Origin: Anaerolineaceae bacterium
Lineage (GTDB): Bacteria > Chloroflexota > Anaerolineae > Anaerolineales > Anaerolineaceae
Length of the DNA: 64,000 nt
Assembly (NCBI GenBank): GCA_030653365.1
Contig: JAURZL010000019.1
Location: 186,001-250,000 of the forward strand
Reading direction: 5' to 3'
The translations under genes and the position numbers were made by a program. Each line of letters starts with the position of its first letter. Positions within the stretch are counted from its first letter, which is position 1. The notes beneath the pieces are model-generated. The model was not told the DNA's origin, ran no database searches, and was given only the letters and a program-made list of their open reading frames with translations. Shown piece after piece: positions 34,576-42,023 of the stretch.

Positions 34576-35307
34576 CTAAATTGTCCGTTTGTTTTTAAGG
34601 TCGGTATAAAGACCTAATAACAGCCAGGTGCGGTAGGCTGCTTCGAGTTGAATCCGAAGGGACATTTTAGATTGTCCCCAACGCCGGTCAGCAAAATAGA
34701 TGGGGGTTTCCAGACATTGAAAGCCAAGCAGCGTTGCAACATACGACATTTCGACCTGAAAAATATATCCATTGGATTTAACACGTTCCAGGGGCATGGC
34801 TGATAATGTTTCTTTACGCCATAACCGAAAACCACCGGTTACATCTTGAATCTTCAACCCCAATATGGTGCGGGCATAAAAATTTCCAAATCCTGAAAGC
34901 CACTTGCGCCAGAATGGCCAGTTATCATCAAGTTTTCCTCCAGTCACGTAGCGTGATCCAATCACAAAATCGCAATTTTCCAATGTGCTCATCAGAACCT
35001 GGATTTTATCGATTGGATGGGAGAAATCAGCATCCATTTGACCGATAAAGTCAGCACCTTCCTGGATTGCTTGTCTGAATCCTAGAATATAGGCACTGCC
35101 TAGTCCTAGTTTTCCCTTCCGATGCACCACCTGAATTCGCCCGGGATGATCTCTTTTCAATTGTTCAGCAATTTCCCCAGTGCCATCCGGACTATTGTCG
35201 TCGACGATTAATAAATTTATGGCAACTGGTAAACTAAAAACCGCCTGGACAAGTTTCTGGATATTCTCAGCTTCATTGTATGTGGGAATGACGAATGTTG
35301 TGTTCAA
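34576..35307 (-). CDS. Dolichol/polyprenol-phosphate mannosyltransferase-like GT2
   Basis: A 243-residue family 2 glycosyltransferase without a C-terminal membrane domain. The GT-A motifs are 'VIPTYNEAENI' at the N-terminus, 'IVDDNSPDGTG' near 35 and 'DADFSHP' near 92 (the DXD-type metal site), then 'GSRYVTGG' and 'VTGGFRLWRKE'. This is the pattern of DPM1-type enzymes that load mannose, or another hexose, onto polyprenyl phosphate at the inner membrane face. The start is TTG at 35307 with AGGTGG three bases before it. It lies 7 bp after the response-regulator gene on the same strand, so it may share its transcript. Confidence 0.9.
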   Translation of the reverse strand: MNTTFVIPTYNEAENIQKLVQAVFSLPVAINLLIVDDNSPDGTGEIAEQLKRDHPGRIQVVHRKGKLGLGSAYILGFRQAIQEGADFIGQMDADFSHPIDKIQVLMSTLENCDFVIGSRYVTGGKLDDNWPFWRKWLSGFGNFYARTILGLKIQDVTGGFRLWRKETLSAMPLERVKSNGYIFQVEMSYVATLLGFQCLETPIYFADRRWGQSKMSLRIQLEAAYRTWLLLGLYTDLKNKRTI

Positions 35308-35314
35308 TTTCCAC

Positions 35315-36166
35315 CTACTGTATCAGTCGTTCTAAGTCGATGATGATTTTTTGGAGGCTTTCACTCCGCTGATTAACGATTTTTTTGTAAATGCGTAAAC
35401 CTAATTGCTGATCCATTCTACCAGCAAGAGTATCTTTCAAGGGGTAAATTTTCTCAAGTTTAGGAAAAAGATTCTGGTATATTGTTTTTTCAAATCCATC
35501 TGTTTGTTCAGCATTCGTCAGTACAACAAAGTTAGAATTTCCCCATTGGGCCAGATAGGGTGGCTGTTCTTCTTTTGAAAATGTTTCCTTCAGAATCATC
35601 ACAATGTTTCTTAATATTTCATTGGTTGCGACAAAGCCATACAAGTCGCGATATGCATCCAGTTTCTGAAGGGAGATCAGAATGAGACCAAATCTTCCTT
35701 TTTGCAGATGTTCTTCAATAGTTTCGATCAATAATTGTTTTTCGGGAAGTGTGGTGATGGCGTTGGTTAGCGAGCTGCGTCGTGTCCGCATTAAGACATT
35801 ACGGACGCGTAGACGCAATTCCTGTATATCAAATGGCTTTGTGATGTAATCTTCTACTTCCATAGATAACCCGCGTAACCTGTCTTCCCGCTGGCGTTTT
35901 TCTGTCAGGAAAATGATGGGAACAGCCTGTGTGCGGCGGTTATTCTTTAACCTTTTGACAATCTCGTACCCATCCAAATCTGGTAAGCGAATATCCAGCA
36001 GAACAATATCCGGCGTTTTTTCCAAACAGCTTTTTAATCCATCCTCACCCCAATTGATTGTCGATACCTGATAACCCTGTACCTCAAAATATGAGTTCAG
36101 CATTTCACCGATTTCCTGATCATCATCGATGATGAGAATGGATGCATTTGATTGATTAATTACCAA
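35315..36166 (-). CDS. Response regulator with a degenerate GGDEF-like domain
   Basis: A 283-residue protein. Residues about 9–128 form a receiver domain: 'LIIDDDQEIGE' (acidic pocket), 'VLLDIRLPD' (phospho-acceptor Asp near 58), 'IFLTEK' and 'YITKPFD' with the conserved Lys. Residues about 135–283 are folded like a GGDEF domain, but the active-site loop reads 'QWGNSNFVVL' where a cyclase has R-Y-G-G-D/E-E-F. It should therefore not make cyclic di-GMP. The start is TTG at 36166, with AGG upstream. It follows the V4R gene by 3 bp and forms a three-gene set with V4R and Roadblock proteins. Confidence 0.85.
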   Translation of the reverse strand: MVINQSNASILIIDDDQEIGEMLNSYFEVQGYQVSTINWGEDGLKSCLEKTPDIVLLDIRLPDLDGYEIVKRLKNNRRTQAVPIIFLTEKRQREDRLRGLSMEVEDYITKPFDIQELRLRVRNVLMRTRRSSLTNAITTLPEKQLLIETIEEHLQKGRFGLILISLQKLDAYRDLYGFVATNEILRNIVMILKETFSKEEQPPYLAQWGNSNFVVLTNAEQTDGFEKTIYQNLFPKLEKIYPLKDTLAGRMDQQLGLRIYKKIVNQRSESLQKIIIDLERLIQ

Positions 36167-36169
36167 CGT

Positions 36170-36802
36170 CTAGCCTACTGGTTCTTTCATAATCGTAAAT
36201 TCACAAGCAACATTGCCAACAGCAATACATTTTGTTTCAACCACACGGAAATCATATCCGCCTGATACCCATTTTAATCCTTCCTGAATTAAACCGGTAG
36301 CTATATGACAGCCGGGTTTTTCAATATGCCTGCCATAACAAACCGGACATTTATGAATGATATAAATAAAATGATCACCTTTATCTTCTACGGTTGAATG
36401 TTGGTCGCTCGTCTGTGTAAAAATTCTAGCCATGGCAGGTAAACCGATCTTGATTTTTGTGTGTAATGGTAAGACTTTAAATGCAAGATCGCCAGCGCCG
36501 GCAAGGGCACCAAAATTCCTTAATCCTTCTGCAAAAGTTGCCCTGCCAGCTCTGAGAGCCAGACCACGCCCACCGCGTGGCCCATACATTTCTTCTAAAG
36601 CACCCCAAATGGCGGAAAAGTAAGCAAAATCGAATTCCCGATTGAGATTCGGCGGTGGGTAATTGTCGATCAGGTGTCGAAGATTGGCGAGATTAAGAAT
36701 GGCATTCACACCATTCTTCCCCATCACATCTTCCAGTGCTTTTAGAGCTATATTGGCAATTTTGTTTGGATAATAAAGACCGCTGACTGGAATGGGTTCC
36801 AT
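36170..36802 (-). CDS. V4R-domain protein
   Basis: A 210-residue protein. The C-terminal V4R domain (about 120–205) has its conserved cysteines in 'HKCPVCYGRHIEKPGCHI', 'ETKCIAVGN' and 'ACEF', with the family block 'GLIQEGLKWVSGG'. V4R domains bind small hydrophobic or aromatic ligands and perhaps metal. The N-terminal half (about 10–110) is helical, with 'GPRGGRGLALRAGRATFAEG', as in other Chloroflexota V4R sensors. It lies 13 bp after the Roadblock gene and 3 bp before the receiver gene. No ribosome site is seen, which suggests coupled translation. It is likely the sensory part of the set. Confidence 0.85.
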   Translation of the reverse strand: MEPIPVSGLYYPNKIANIALKALEDVMGKNGVNAILNLANLRHLIDNYPPPNLNREFDFAYFSAIWGALEEMYGPRGGRGLALRAGRATFAEGLRNFGALAGAGDLAFKVLPLHTKIKIGLPAMARIFTQTSDQHSTVEDKGDHFIYIIHKCPVCYGRHIEKPGCHIATGLIQEGLKWVSGGYDFRVVETKCIAVGNVACEFTIMKEPVG

Positions 36803-36815
36803 ATCAAACCAGAGC

Positions 36816-37187
36816 TTAAATAAGCTTGGTTAGGTCTTCGGTTGCGCGACGCATATCGAGGAAAATTAAACCAAGTTTTGCCTGTTCACGCGCCAGGGCA
36901 GTCAAAACCGCTTCCTCACCAACAGACATCAACACAACATAACCTTGTTTACCTTTAATGTAAACCTGTTCCAGGTTTCCACGCCCTAATTCTGTGGCTA
37001 TTCTTTCGCCCAGTGAAAGCATGGCGGCCGACATTGCTGAAACGCGATCCTCTTCCACTCCTTGAGGTAAAGCTGAAGCAATGGTTAACCCATCCACGCT
37101 GACAATTGCTGAAGCTTCGATATCCGGTGAAGATGCTTGCAGCTCTCTTAACCTTTCTACCATGAGTTGAGTTCTTGATTTAGTCAA
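36816..37187 (-). CDS. Roadblock/LC7-domain protein
   Basis: A 123-residue protein that is almost entirely one Roadblock/LC7 domain: 'EASAIVSVDGLTIASALP' near 24–41, 'SAMSAAMLSLGERIATELG' near 50–68, and a final 'GLIFLDMRRATEDL'. These domains dimerise and often regulate small Ras-like GTPases, as MglB does for MglA. No GTPase gene lies next to it here. The start is TTG with GGAG seven bases before it; an ATG at residue 9 is an alternative. It is the first gene of the Roadblock–V4R–receiver set, and the promoter must lie in the 174 bp shared with the divergent BchI-type gene. Confidence 0.88.
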   Translation of the reverse strand: MTKSRTQLMVERLRELQASSPDIEASAIVSVDGLTIASALPQGVEEDRVSAMSAAMLSLGERIATELGRGNLEQVYIKGKQGYVVLMSVGEEAVLTALAREQAKLGLIFLDMRRATEDLTKLI

Positions 37188-37361
37188 AATAATGCTCCTT
37201 GAGGGATTTCTAGCTGAATATCTGAATGTTAATTAATGTAGCATAGTCAAAAAACACTGTCAAGCAAACTTTCAGTTATTGAAAGAATATGGTCATAAAT
37301 CCTTACAAAATCTCGTCAGATGACAAATAGGAGTAGAGATAAAATCAGGTAAAATGGTATT

Positions 37362-38507
37362 GTGATGATCGATAAAAAATCGGAGCGAACGATTTTTCCT
37401 TTCACTGCCATTGTTGGTCAGGAAGAAATGATTTTGGCGTTGGTGTTAAATGCGATCAATCCCAGAATCGGCGGCGTTTTGATTCAGGGAGAGCGGGGAA
37501 CAGCCAAATCCACAGCCGTACGTGCATTGGCTGCCTTATTACCAAAAATACAGGTGATTCAAAATTGCCGATTTGGTTGCCATCCACGGATATCCAGTAC
37601 CTGGTGCAGTGAATGTCATCAGCGCTTTATTGTTGGTGAAAAGCCTGAAATCCTGGAAAAAAACACTCCATTTGTTAACTTACCCATATCCGCCACAGAA
37701 GATCGGGTGATTGGTACTTTGGATATTGAAAAAGCGATTCGTTTGGGTATGCGTGCTTTTGAAGCAGGTGTTCTGGCAGAAGCGAACCGGGGATTGTTAT
37801 ATATCGATGAAGTAAATCTGCTGGATGATCATGTTGTGGATGTGTTGTTGGATGTAGCGGCTATGGGGGTTAATATCATAGAGCGGGAAGGAATATCGTT
37901 TTCACATCCTGCAAGATTCATGTTGGTAGGGACGATGAATCCGGAAGAAGGAAGTTTACGTCCACAACTAATTGACCGTTTTGGATTATCAGTATCAGTC
38001 AAAACGATCACGGATCTCAGACGCAGAATCTTAGTGCTTCAGCGTGTTTTGGAATTTGAGAACAATCCGGAACAATTTTCAAAAGTGTGGGAAAATTGCG
38101 AAAAAATACTTTCCAATAGAATTGTTCAGGCACAACAACTGCTTCCACGGGTGAAAATTTCGCGAGAGAATCTTGAAATGATTGCAGAAGTGACCAGTCA
38201 ATTCAAAATTGAAGGTCACAGAGCCGACCTTGTCATTCAAAAAACAGCGATTGCGCATGCAGTTTTTAACAATCGTACACATATTGAACCCAGTGACGTT
38301 CATGTTGCAGCACAATTGGCTTTGCCACATCGTTTGAAACACAGACCTTTTGACCAGCCGCTTGAATTACCGGTGTTGGAAGAGACAGTGAAAAAAATCA
38401 TTTATCCAGAAAGAGCAGCAAAATTACAGGAAATCCTGAATGACAAGCGAGATCCGGCCACCATCCAGGATCTAGCTAACGAATGTGGCTTTTATATCGT
38501 TGGATAA
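37362..38507 (+). CDS. Magnesium-chelatase-type AAA+ ATPase (BchI/ChlI-like)
   Basis: A 381-residue AAA+ ATPase. Walker A is 'GERGTAKSTAV' near residue 44, Walker B 'LLYIDEVNLLDDH' near 148, sensor 1 'LVGTMNPEEG' and the arginine-finger 'LRPQLIDRFGLSV'. A cysteine-bearing insert ('CRFGCHP' and 'CSECHQR') lies near 68–86, as in other BchI-like proteins. In chlorophyll pathways the family drives metal insertion with BchD and BchH; neither is nearby, so the client may be a cobalt chelatase or a VWA-type protein. The start is uncertain: GTG 37362 lies 6 nt after TAAAAT, and ATG 37365 lies 9 nt after it. Confidence 0.85.
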   Translation: MMIDKKSERTIFPFTAIVGQEEMILALVLNAINPRIGGVLIQGERGTAKSTAVRALAALLPKIQVIQNCRFGCHPRISSTWCSECHQRFIVGEKPEILEKNTPFVNLPISATEDRVIGTLDIEKAIRLGMRAFEAGVLAEANRGLLYIDEVNLLDDHVVDVLLDVAAMGVNIIEREGISFSHPARFMLVGTMNPEEGSLRPQLIDRFGLSVSVKTITDLRRRILVLQRVLEFENNPEQFSKVWENCEKILSNRIVQAQQLLPRVKISRENLEMIAEVTSQFKIEGHRADLVIQKTAIAHAVFNNRTHIEPSDVHVAAQLALPHRLKHRPFDQPLELPVLEETVKKIIYPERAAKLQEILNDKRDPATIQDLANECGFYIVG

Positions 38508-38540
38508 CATCCCCTCAAAAATAAGGAAAAATCCTTTCTG

Positions 38541-38998
38541 ATGGCGAGAGCACCTTTTCAAGTTTTAGTTATTCCGTATCGCATCAATTTGCATAACCAA
38601 TTAGAATTCGCCGTGTTGAAAAGAGCGGATGATGGGTTCTGGCAAGGGATTGCTGGTGGGGGTGAGGATGAAGAGACTCCGTTTGAGGCAGCCAGAAGAG
38701 AGACCTTTGAAGAAACCGGGATCGAACCTACATCGAATTTTTTACGATTGGACACTTTAGACTCAGTTCCTGTAACAGCCTTCAAAGACAGCTTACTATG
38801 GGGCGAGGATGTTTTTTTTGATCCCACTCTTGTTTTGGGGTTTTAGCATCCAATTTCGAAATCAAGATATCTCAGGAGCACAGCGCTTTTGGCTGGTTCC
38901 TGTATGACCAGGCACATCAGATCCTTAAATTCGATGGTAATAAAACCGCTTTATGGGAGTTGAACCAGAAACTGAAGGGAATTGGTCCGAGAGGTTAA
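38541..38998 (+). pseudogene. Nudix hydrolase interrupted by a frameshift
   Basis: The first part (to the stop at 38844–38846) gives 101 residues with a perfect Nudix box ending in 'RETFEETGI'. The protein then ends in mid-fold. In the frame one base earlier, the following DNA reads 'CFGVLASNFEIKISQEH' and 'LYDQAHQILKFDGNKTALWELN', which is the normal C-terminus of this Nudix group, up to TAA at 38996–38998. The whole span is 458 bp, one base short of 153 codons. One missing base after about 38819, perhaps in the CCC at 38822–38824, explains it. It is either a real mutation or a sequencing error. A short AAGGA/TCCTT hairpin covers the ribosome site. Confidence 0.8.
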
Positions 38999-39031
38999 TA
39001 CAACTTACATTTAATAATTAATTACCTGATC

Positions 39032-39089
39032 AACAAGGTTGTTTTTTGTGTATTTAAATTTTAACTCTCGTCGTTGAAAGAACCTTGTT
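39032..39089 (+). other. Inverted repeat in the gap before the B12-binding gene
   Basis: Arms AACAAGGTT (39032–39040) and AACCTTGTT (39081–39089); after one mismatch, three further pairs extend the stem. The loop is about 30 nt. No T run follows on the plus strand. It may be an RNA structure after the broken Nudix gene; no known riboswitch is recognised. Confidence 0.3.
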
Positions 39090-39238
39090 TCAAGATTGAC
39101 AATATGCTATATTTTAATTACTTCTGGTCAAGAGGATTCAGGTTGTCATCCCAATCGTCAAAATACGAACTCAGATGAAACCATCATTGATCCTTATTTA
39201 TTGTTTTATTCATTGATCTACTACAACTTAAATAATTC

Positions 39239-39266
39239 ATCATTGTTATATCTAATAGACAATGAT
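39239..39266 (+). promoter_or_regulatory. Operator-like inverted repeat before the B12/opine operon
   Basis: Perfect 8-bp arms ATCATTGT (39239–39246) and ACAATGAT (39259–39266) with a 12-nt A/T-rich spacer. It ends 11 bp before the AGGAG site of the first gene. The size and symmetry fit a dimeric repressor. No regulator gene lies in the operon. Confidence 0.5.
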
Positions 39267-39287
39267 CTATCTTTATAAGGAGATTGG

Positions 39288-40925
39288 TTGAAAACTATCA
39301 TTGCTGGTGCTCTAGGAGAATGTGTACATGTGGCAGGTGTCAGTAATTTCCTGCGTTTGGCGGAGCTGGCTGGATGGCGCACCATATTTCTTGGTCCGGC
39401 TGTTTCAATTGAAGATATGATTTCAGCAGCCATCAAAGAAAAAGCGGATATGGTTGGTGTTTCTTACCGGTTGACACCAGAAACCGGTGAACGATTACTG
39501 GCAGAATTTACTGAAGCTGCTGATGAATTGCGGGATCACGGAGTACGCTTTGTTTTTGGAGGCACTCCCCCGGTCGCAGATAAAGCTCAAGCAAGCGGTT
39601 TTTTTGAAAAGGTATTCTCTGGTAAAGAAAGTGATGCAGAAGTTGTACGATTTTTACGTGATGAAGAAACTGAACAGGAGAATGAAGTAAATTTTCCTAA
39701 AACTACCATTGAAAGAATCAAATGGAAAACACCTTACCCTTTATTGCGCCATCATTTTGGATTGCCTACCATGCAAGCCACCATTGATGGTATTCAAAAA
39801 ATTTCTGAAGCTCAAGTATTGGATGTGATTTCATTGGGGATCGATCAGGATGCCCAGGAAAATTTCTTCCATCCAGAGAGGCAGGATCCACGAAGGAAAG
39901 GCGCTGGTGGTGTCCCGGTTAGGTCAGCAGAGGATTATCAGCTCCTATATGAAGCCAGTCGGTGTGGAAATTTTCCAATGGTGCGTACGTATTCCGGAAC
40001 AGATGATTTTATCCAACACGCAGAAATTGCTAACAAAACAATCAACAATGCCTGGTGTGCCATTCCTTTGTTCTGGTTCAATCAAATGGATGGTCGCGGA
40101 CCCTGGGATTTGGAAGGATCGATTAGAGAACACCAAAAAGTCATGGCATGGTATGGAGAAAGAAATATTCCAGTGGAATTAAATGAACCGCATCATTGGG
40201 GAATGCGTGATGCCCCTGATGTTATATATGTGGTCGCTGCTTACCTTTCGGCTTACAATGCCAGAGCTATGGGGGTTAAGGATTATATCGCCCAGTTTAT
40301 GTTTAACAGTCCTCCCGGATTATCGGATGCGATGGATCTGGCAAAAATGCTTGCCATTCTGGAAATGATTCAACCTCTTGAGAATGAAAATTTCAAGATA
40401 TGGCGCCAGACCAGGACCGGGTTGTTGAGTTATCCGGTGAATCCAATCGCAGCCATAGCACAACTGGCAACCAGTGTATATCTTCAGATGGCACTCAAAC
40501 CGCATATTGTGCATGTGGTTGGGTATTGTGAAGCGGATCATGCAGCCACAGCTAAAGACGTAATCGAATCCTGTCAACTGGCACAACGGGCAATAGAGAA
40601 TTCAATAAATGGTGCCCCAGATATGACTTTTGATCCAGCAATCCAGTCAAGGATAAAAAAGCTCGTATCAGAAGCTTCTTTAATTCTTGAAGAGATTAAA
40701 AAAATAAAATCTGACTCAGATGGTGGGTTGGTAGATCCTCAGGTTCTGGCAACCTCAGTATTACAAGGCATTCTGGATGCGCCACAGTTAAAAAATAACC
40801 GCTTTGGGCGTGGAGCCATTCGTACTCAAATTGTCAATGGATGTTGCGAAGCGATCAATTTAGAAGGAAATATCATTTCTGAGACAAAACGGCTACATCA
40901 AATTAGAAAAGGAAACACAACATGA
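39288..40925 (+). CDS. B12-binding-domain protein with mutase-like C-terminal domain
   Basis: A 545-residue protein. Residues 1–110 look like a cobalamin-binding Rossmann domain: 'ECVHVAGV' gives the H-x-x-G core with His14 as possible cobalt ligand, although the usual Asp two residues before it is Cys12; 'LGPAVSIEDMI', 'ADMVGVSYRL' and 'FVFGGTPP' follow. Residues about 165–470 resemble the TIM-barrel of B12-dependent amino-acid mutases such as the glutamate mutase epsilon subunit, with 'FMFNSPPGLSDAMDLAKMLA'. The substrate is unknown. The start is TTG at 39288 after AAGGAG. Its stop overlaps the opine-dehydrogenase start by 4 bp. Confidence 0.72.
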   Translation: MKTIIAGALGECVHVAGVSNFLRLAELAGWRTIFLGPAVSIEDMISAAIKEKADMVGVSYRLTPETGERLLAEFTEAADELRDHGVRFVFGGTPPVADKAQASGFFEKVFSGKESDAEVVRFLRDEETEQENEVNFPKTTIERIKWKTPYPLLRHHFGLPTMQATIDGIQKISEAQVLDVISLGIDQDAQENFFHPERQDPRRKGAGGVPVRSAEDYQLLYEASRCGNFPMVRTYSGTDDFIQHAEIANKTINNAWCAIPLFWFNQMDGRGPWDLEGSIREHQKVMAWYGERNIPVELNEPHHWGMRDAPDVIYVVAAYLSAYNARAMGVKDYIAQFMFNSPPGLSDAMDLAKMLAILEMIQPLENENFKIWRQTRTGLLSYPVNPIAAIAQLATSVYLQMALKPHIVHVVGYCEADHAATAKDVIESCQLAQRAIENSINGAPDMTFDPAIQSRIKKLVSEASLILEEIKKIKSDSDGGLVDPQVLATSVLQGILDAPQLKNNRFGRGAIRTQIVNGCCEAINLEGNIISETKRLHQIRKGNTT

Positions 40926-42019
40926 CAAAGAAAACTCATTTCACTGTGATAGGCGCTGGCCATGGTGGGCGTGCAATGGCTGCTCATTTAGGGTTGATTG
41001 GATTTCCAACAGTTCTATACAATCGAACAATGGATCATATTGCAGCAATTAAGGAATTAGGTGGAGTTGACCTGGAAAGCAATAATGGTGATTTAAGAGG
41101 ATTTGGAAAATTAGAGAAAGTAACCTCCAACATCGCAGAAGCATTAGAATTAGCTGAAATGATAATGGTAGTTGTTCCTTCTTCTGCTCATGTAGATATT
41201 GCTACTGCATGCGCTCCTCATTTGAAGGATGGACAAATTGTTGTTTTGCATCCAGGACGAACTTGTGGTGCAATAGAGTTTGCAAAAGTTATCCGTGATA
41301 ATGGGTGCACCGCTGATGTGACCATCGCAGAAGCTGAGACATTTATTTACGCCTCTCGATCTGATGGACCAGCCCAAGCCCGAATTTTTCGCATTAAAGA
41401 GGCAGTACCCTTAGCTGCATTACCAGCTTCAAAAACCGCCATGGTATTAGAAAAAATTCATAAGGCTTATCCTCAATTTATTGATGGGGGAAATGTCCTA
41501 CAGACAGGATTAAATAATATGGGTGCTATTTTTCATCCAGCCATCAGCTTGTTAAACGCTGGTTGGATTGAATCGACACACGGTGATTTTCAGTTCTACA
41601 TCAATGGTGTTACTCCTTCGGTTGCCAGGGTTTTGGAAGCTTTGGATCGGGAACGAGTAACAGTTGCCTCATCCCTTGGGATTAGAGCTCGAACAGCGAT
41701 GGAATGGTTAACGCTGGCTTATAACGCAACAGGGGATACGCTGGAAGAAGCAATTCATAATCAACCTGGGTATTACGGTATTAAAGCACCCCCAATCTTA
41801 AACCATCGTTATTTGTTTGAGGATGTACCGATGAGTCTGGTGCCCATTGCCTCCATTGGACAGCGTTTTGGCGTCTCTGTGAGAGGGATCGACTCCATCA
41901 TTCGCCTGGCCTGTATCATCCATCGTACTGATTATTGGCGTAGGGGACGTACGATTGAAAAGCTTGGATTGGATGTGCTGGATGTGGATGAATTAACCCA
42001 TTATGTCATGGAAGGTTAG
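40922..42019 (+). CDS. Octopine/opine dehydrogenase-family oxidoreductase
   Basis: A 365-residue protein of the NAD/NADP octopine/nopaline dehydrogenase family. The Rossmann motif 'FTVIGAGHGGRAMAAHL' (residues 7–23) and 'TVLYNRT' start the cofactor domain, and 'VVVPSSAH' and 'LHPGRTCG' follow. The C-terminal domain has 'LNNMGAIFHPAISLLNAG' near 200, where the conserved Asn and His of opine dehydrogenases lie. Such enzymes join an amino acid and a 2-oxo acid by reductive amination. The ATG overlaps the B12-binding gene's stop (ATGA), so the two are translated together. A nucleotidyltransferase follows after 4 bp. Confidence 0.85.
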   Translation: MTKKTHFTVIGAGHGGRAMAAHLGLIGFPTVLYNRTMDHIAAIKELGGVDLESNNGDLRGFGKLEKVTSNIAEALELAEMIMVVVPSSAHVDIATACAPHLKDGQIVVLHPGRTCGAIEFAKVIRDNGCTADVTIAEAETFIYASRSDGPAQARIFRIKEAVPLAALPASKTAMVLEKIHKAYPQFIDGGNVLQTGLNNMGAIFHPAISLLNAGWIESTHGDFQFYINGVTPSVARVLEALDRERVTVASSLGIRARTAMEWLTLAYNATGDTLEEAIHNQPGYYGIKAPPILNHRYLFEDVPMSLVPIASIGQRFGVSVRGIDSIIRLACIIHRTDYWRRGRTIEKLGLDVLDVDELTHYVMEG

Positions 42020-42023
42020 AAGA

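Noticed and set aside
37362-38507. Chlorophyll or bacteriochlorophyll synthesis
   Set aside because: Only a BchI-type ATPase is seen; no other pathway gene is in the window.
38808-38830. Programmed frameshifting in the Nudix gene at the T8 run
   Set aside because: A -1 slip there gives TGA at once, so it cannot reach the C-terminal frame. A one-base loss after GAT fits better.
39000-39287. Cobalamin riboswitch before the B12-binding gene
   Set aside because: I could not find the conserved B12-box or a matching folded core; only two inverted repeats are present.
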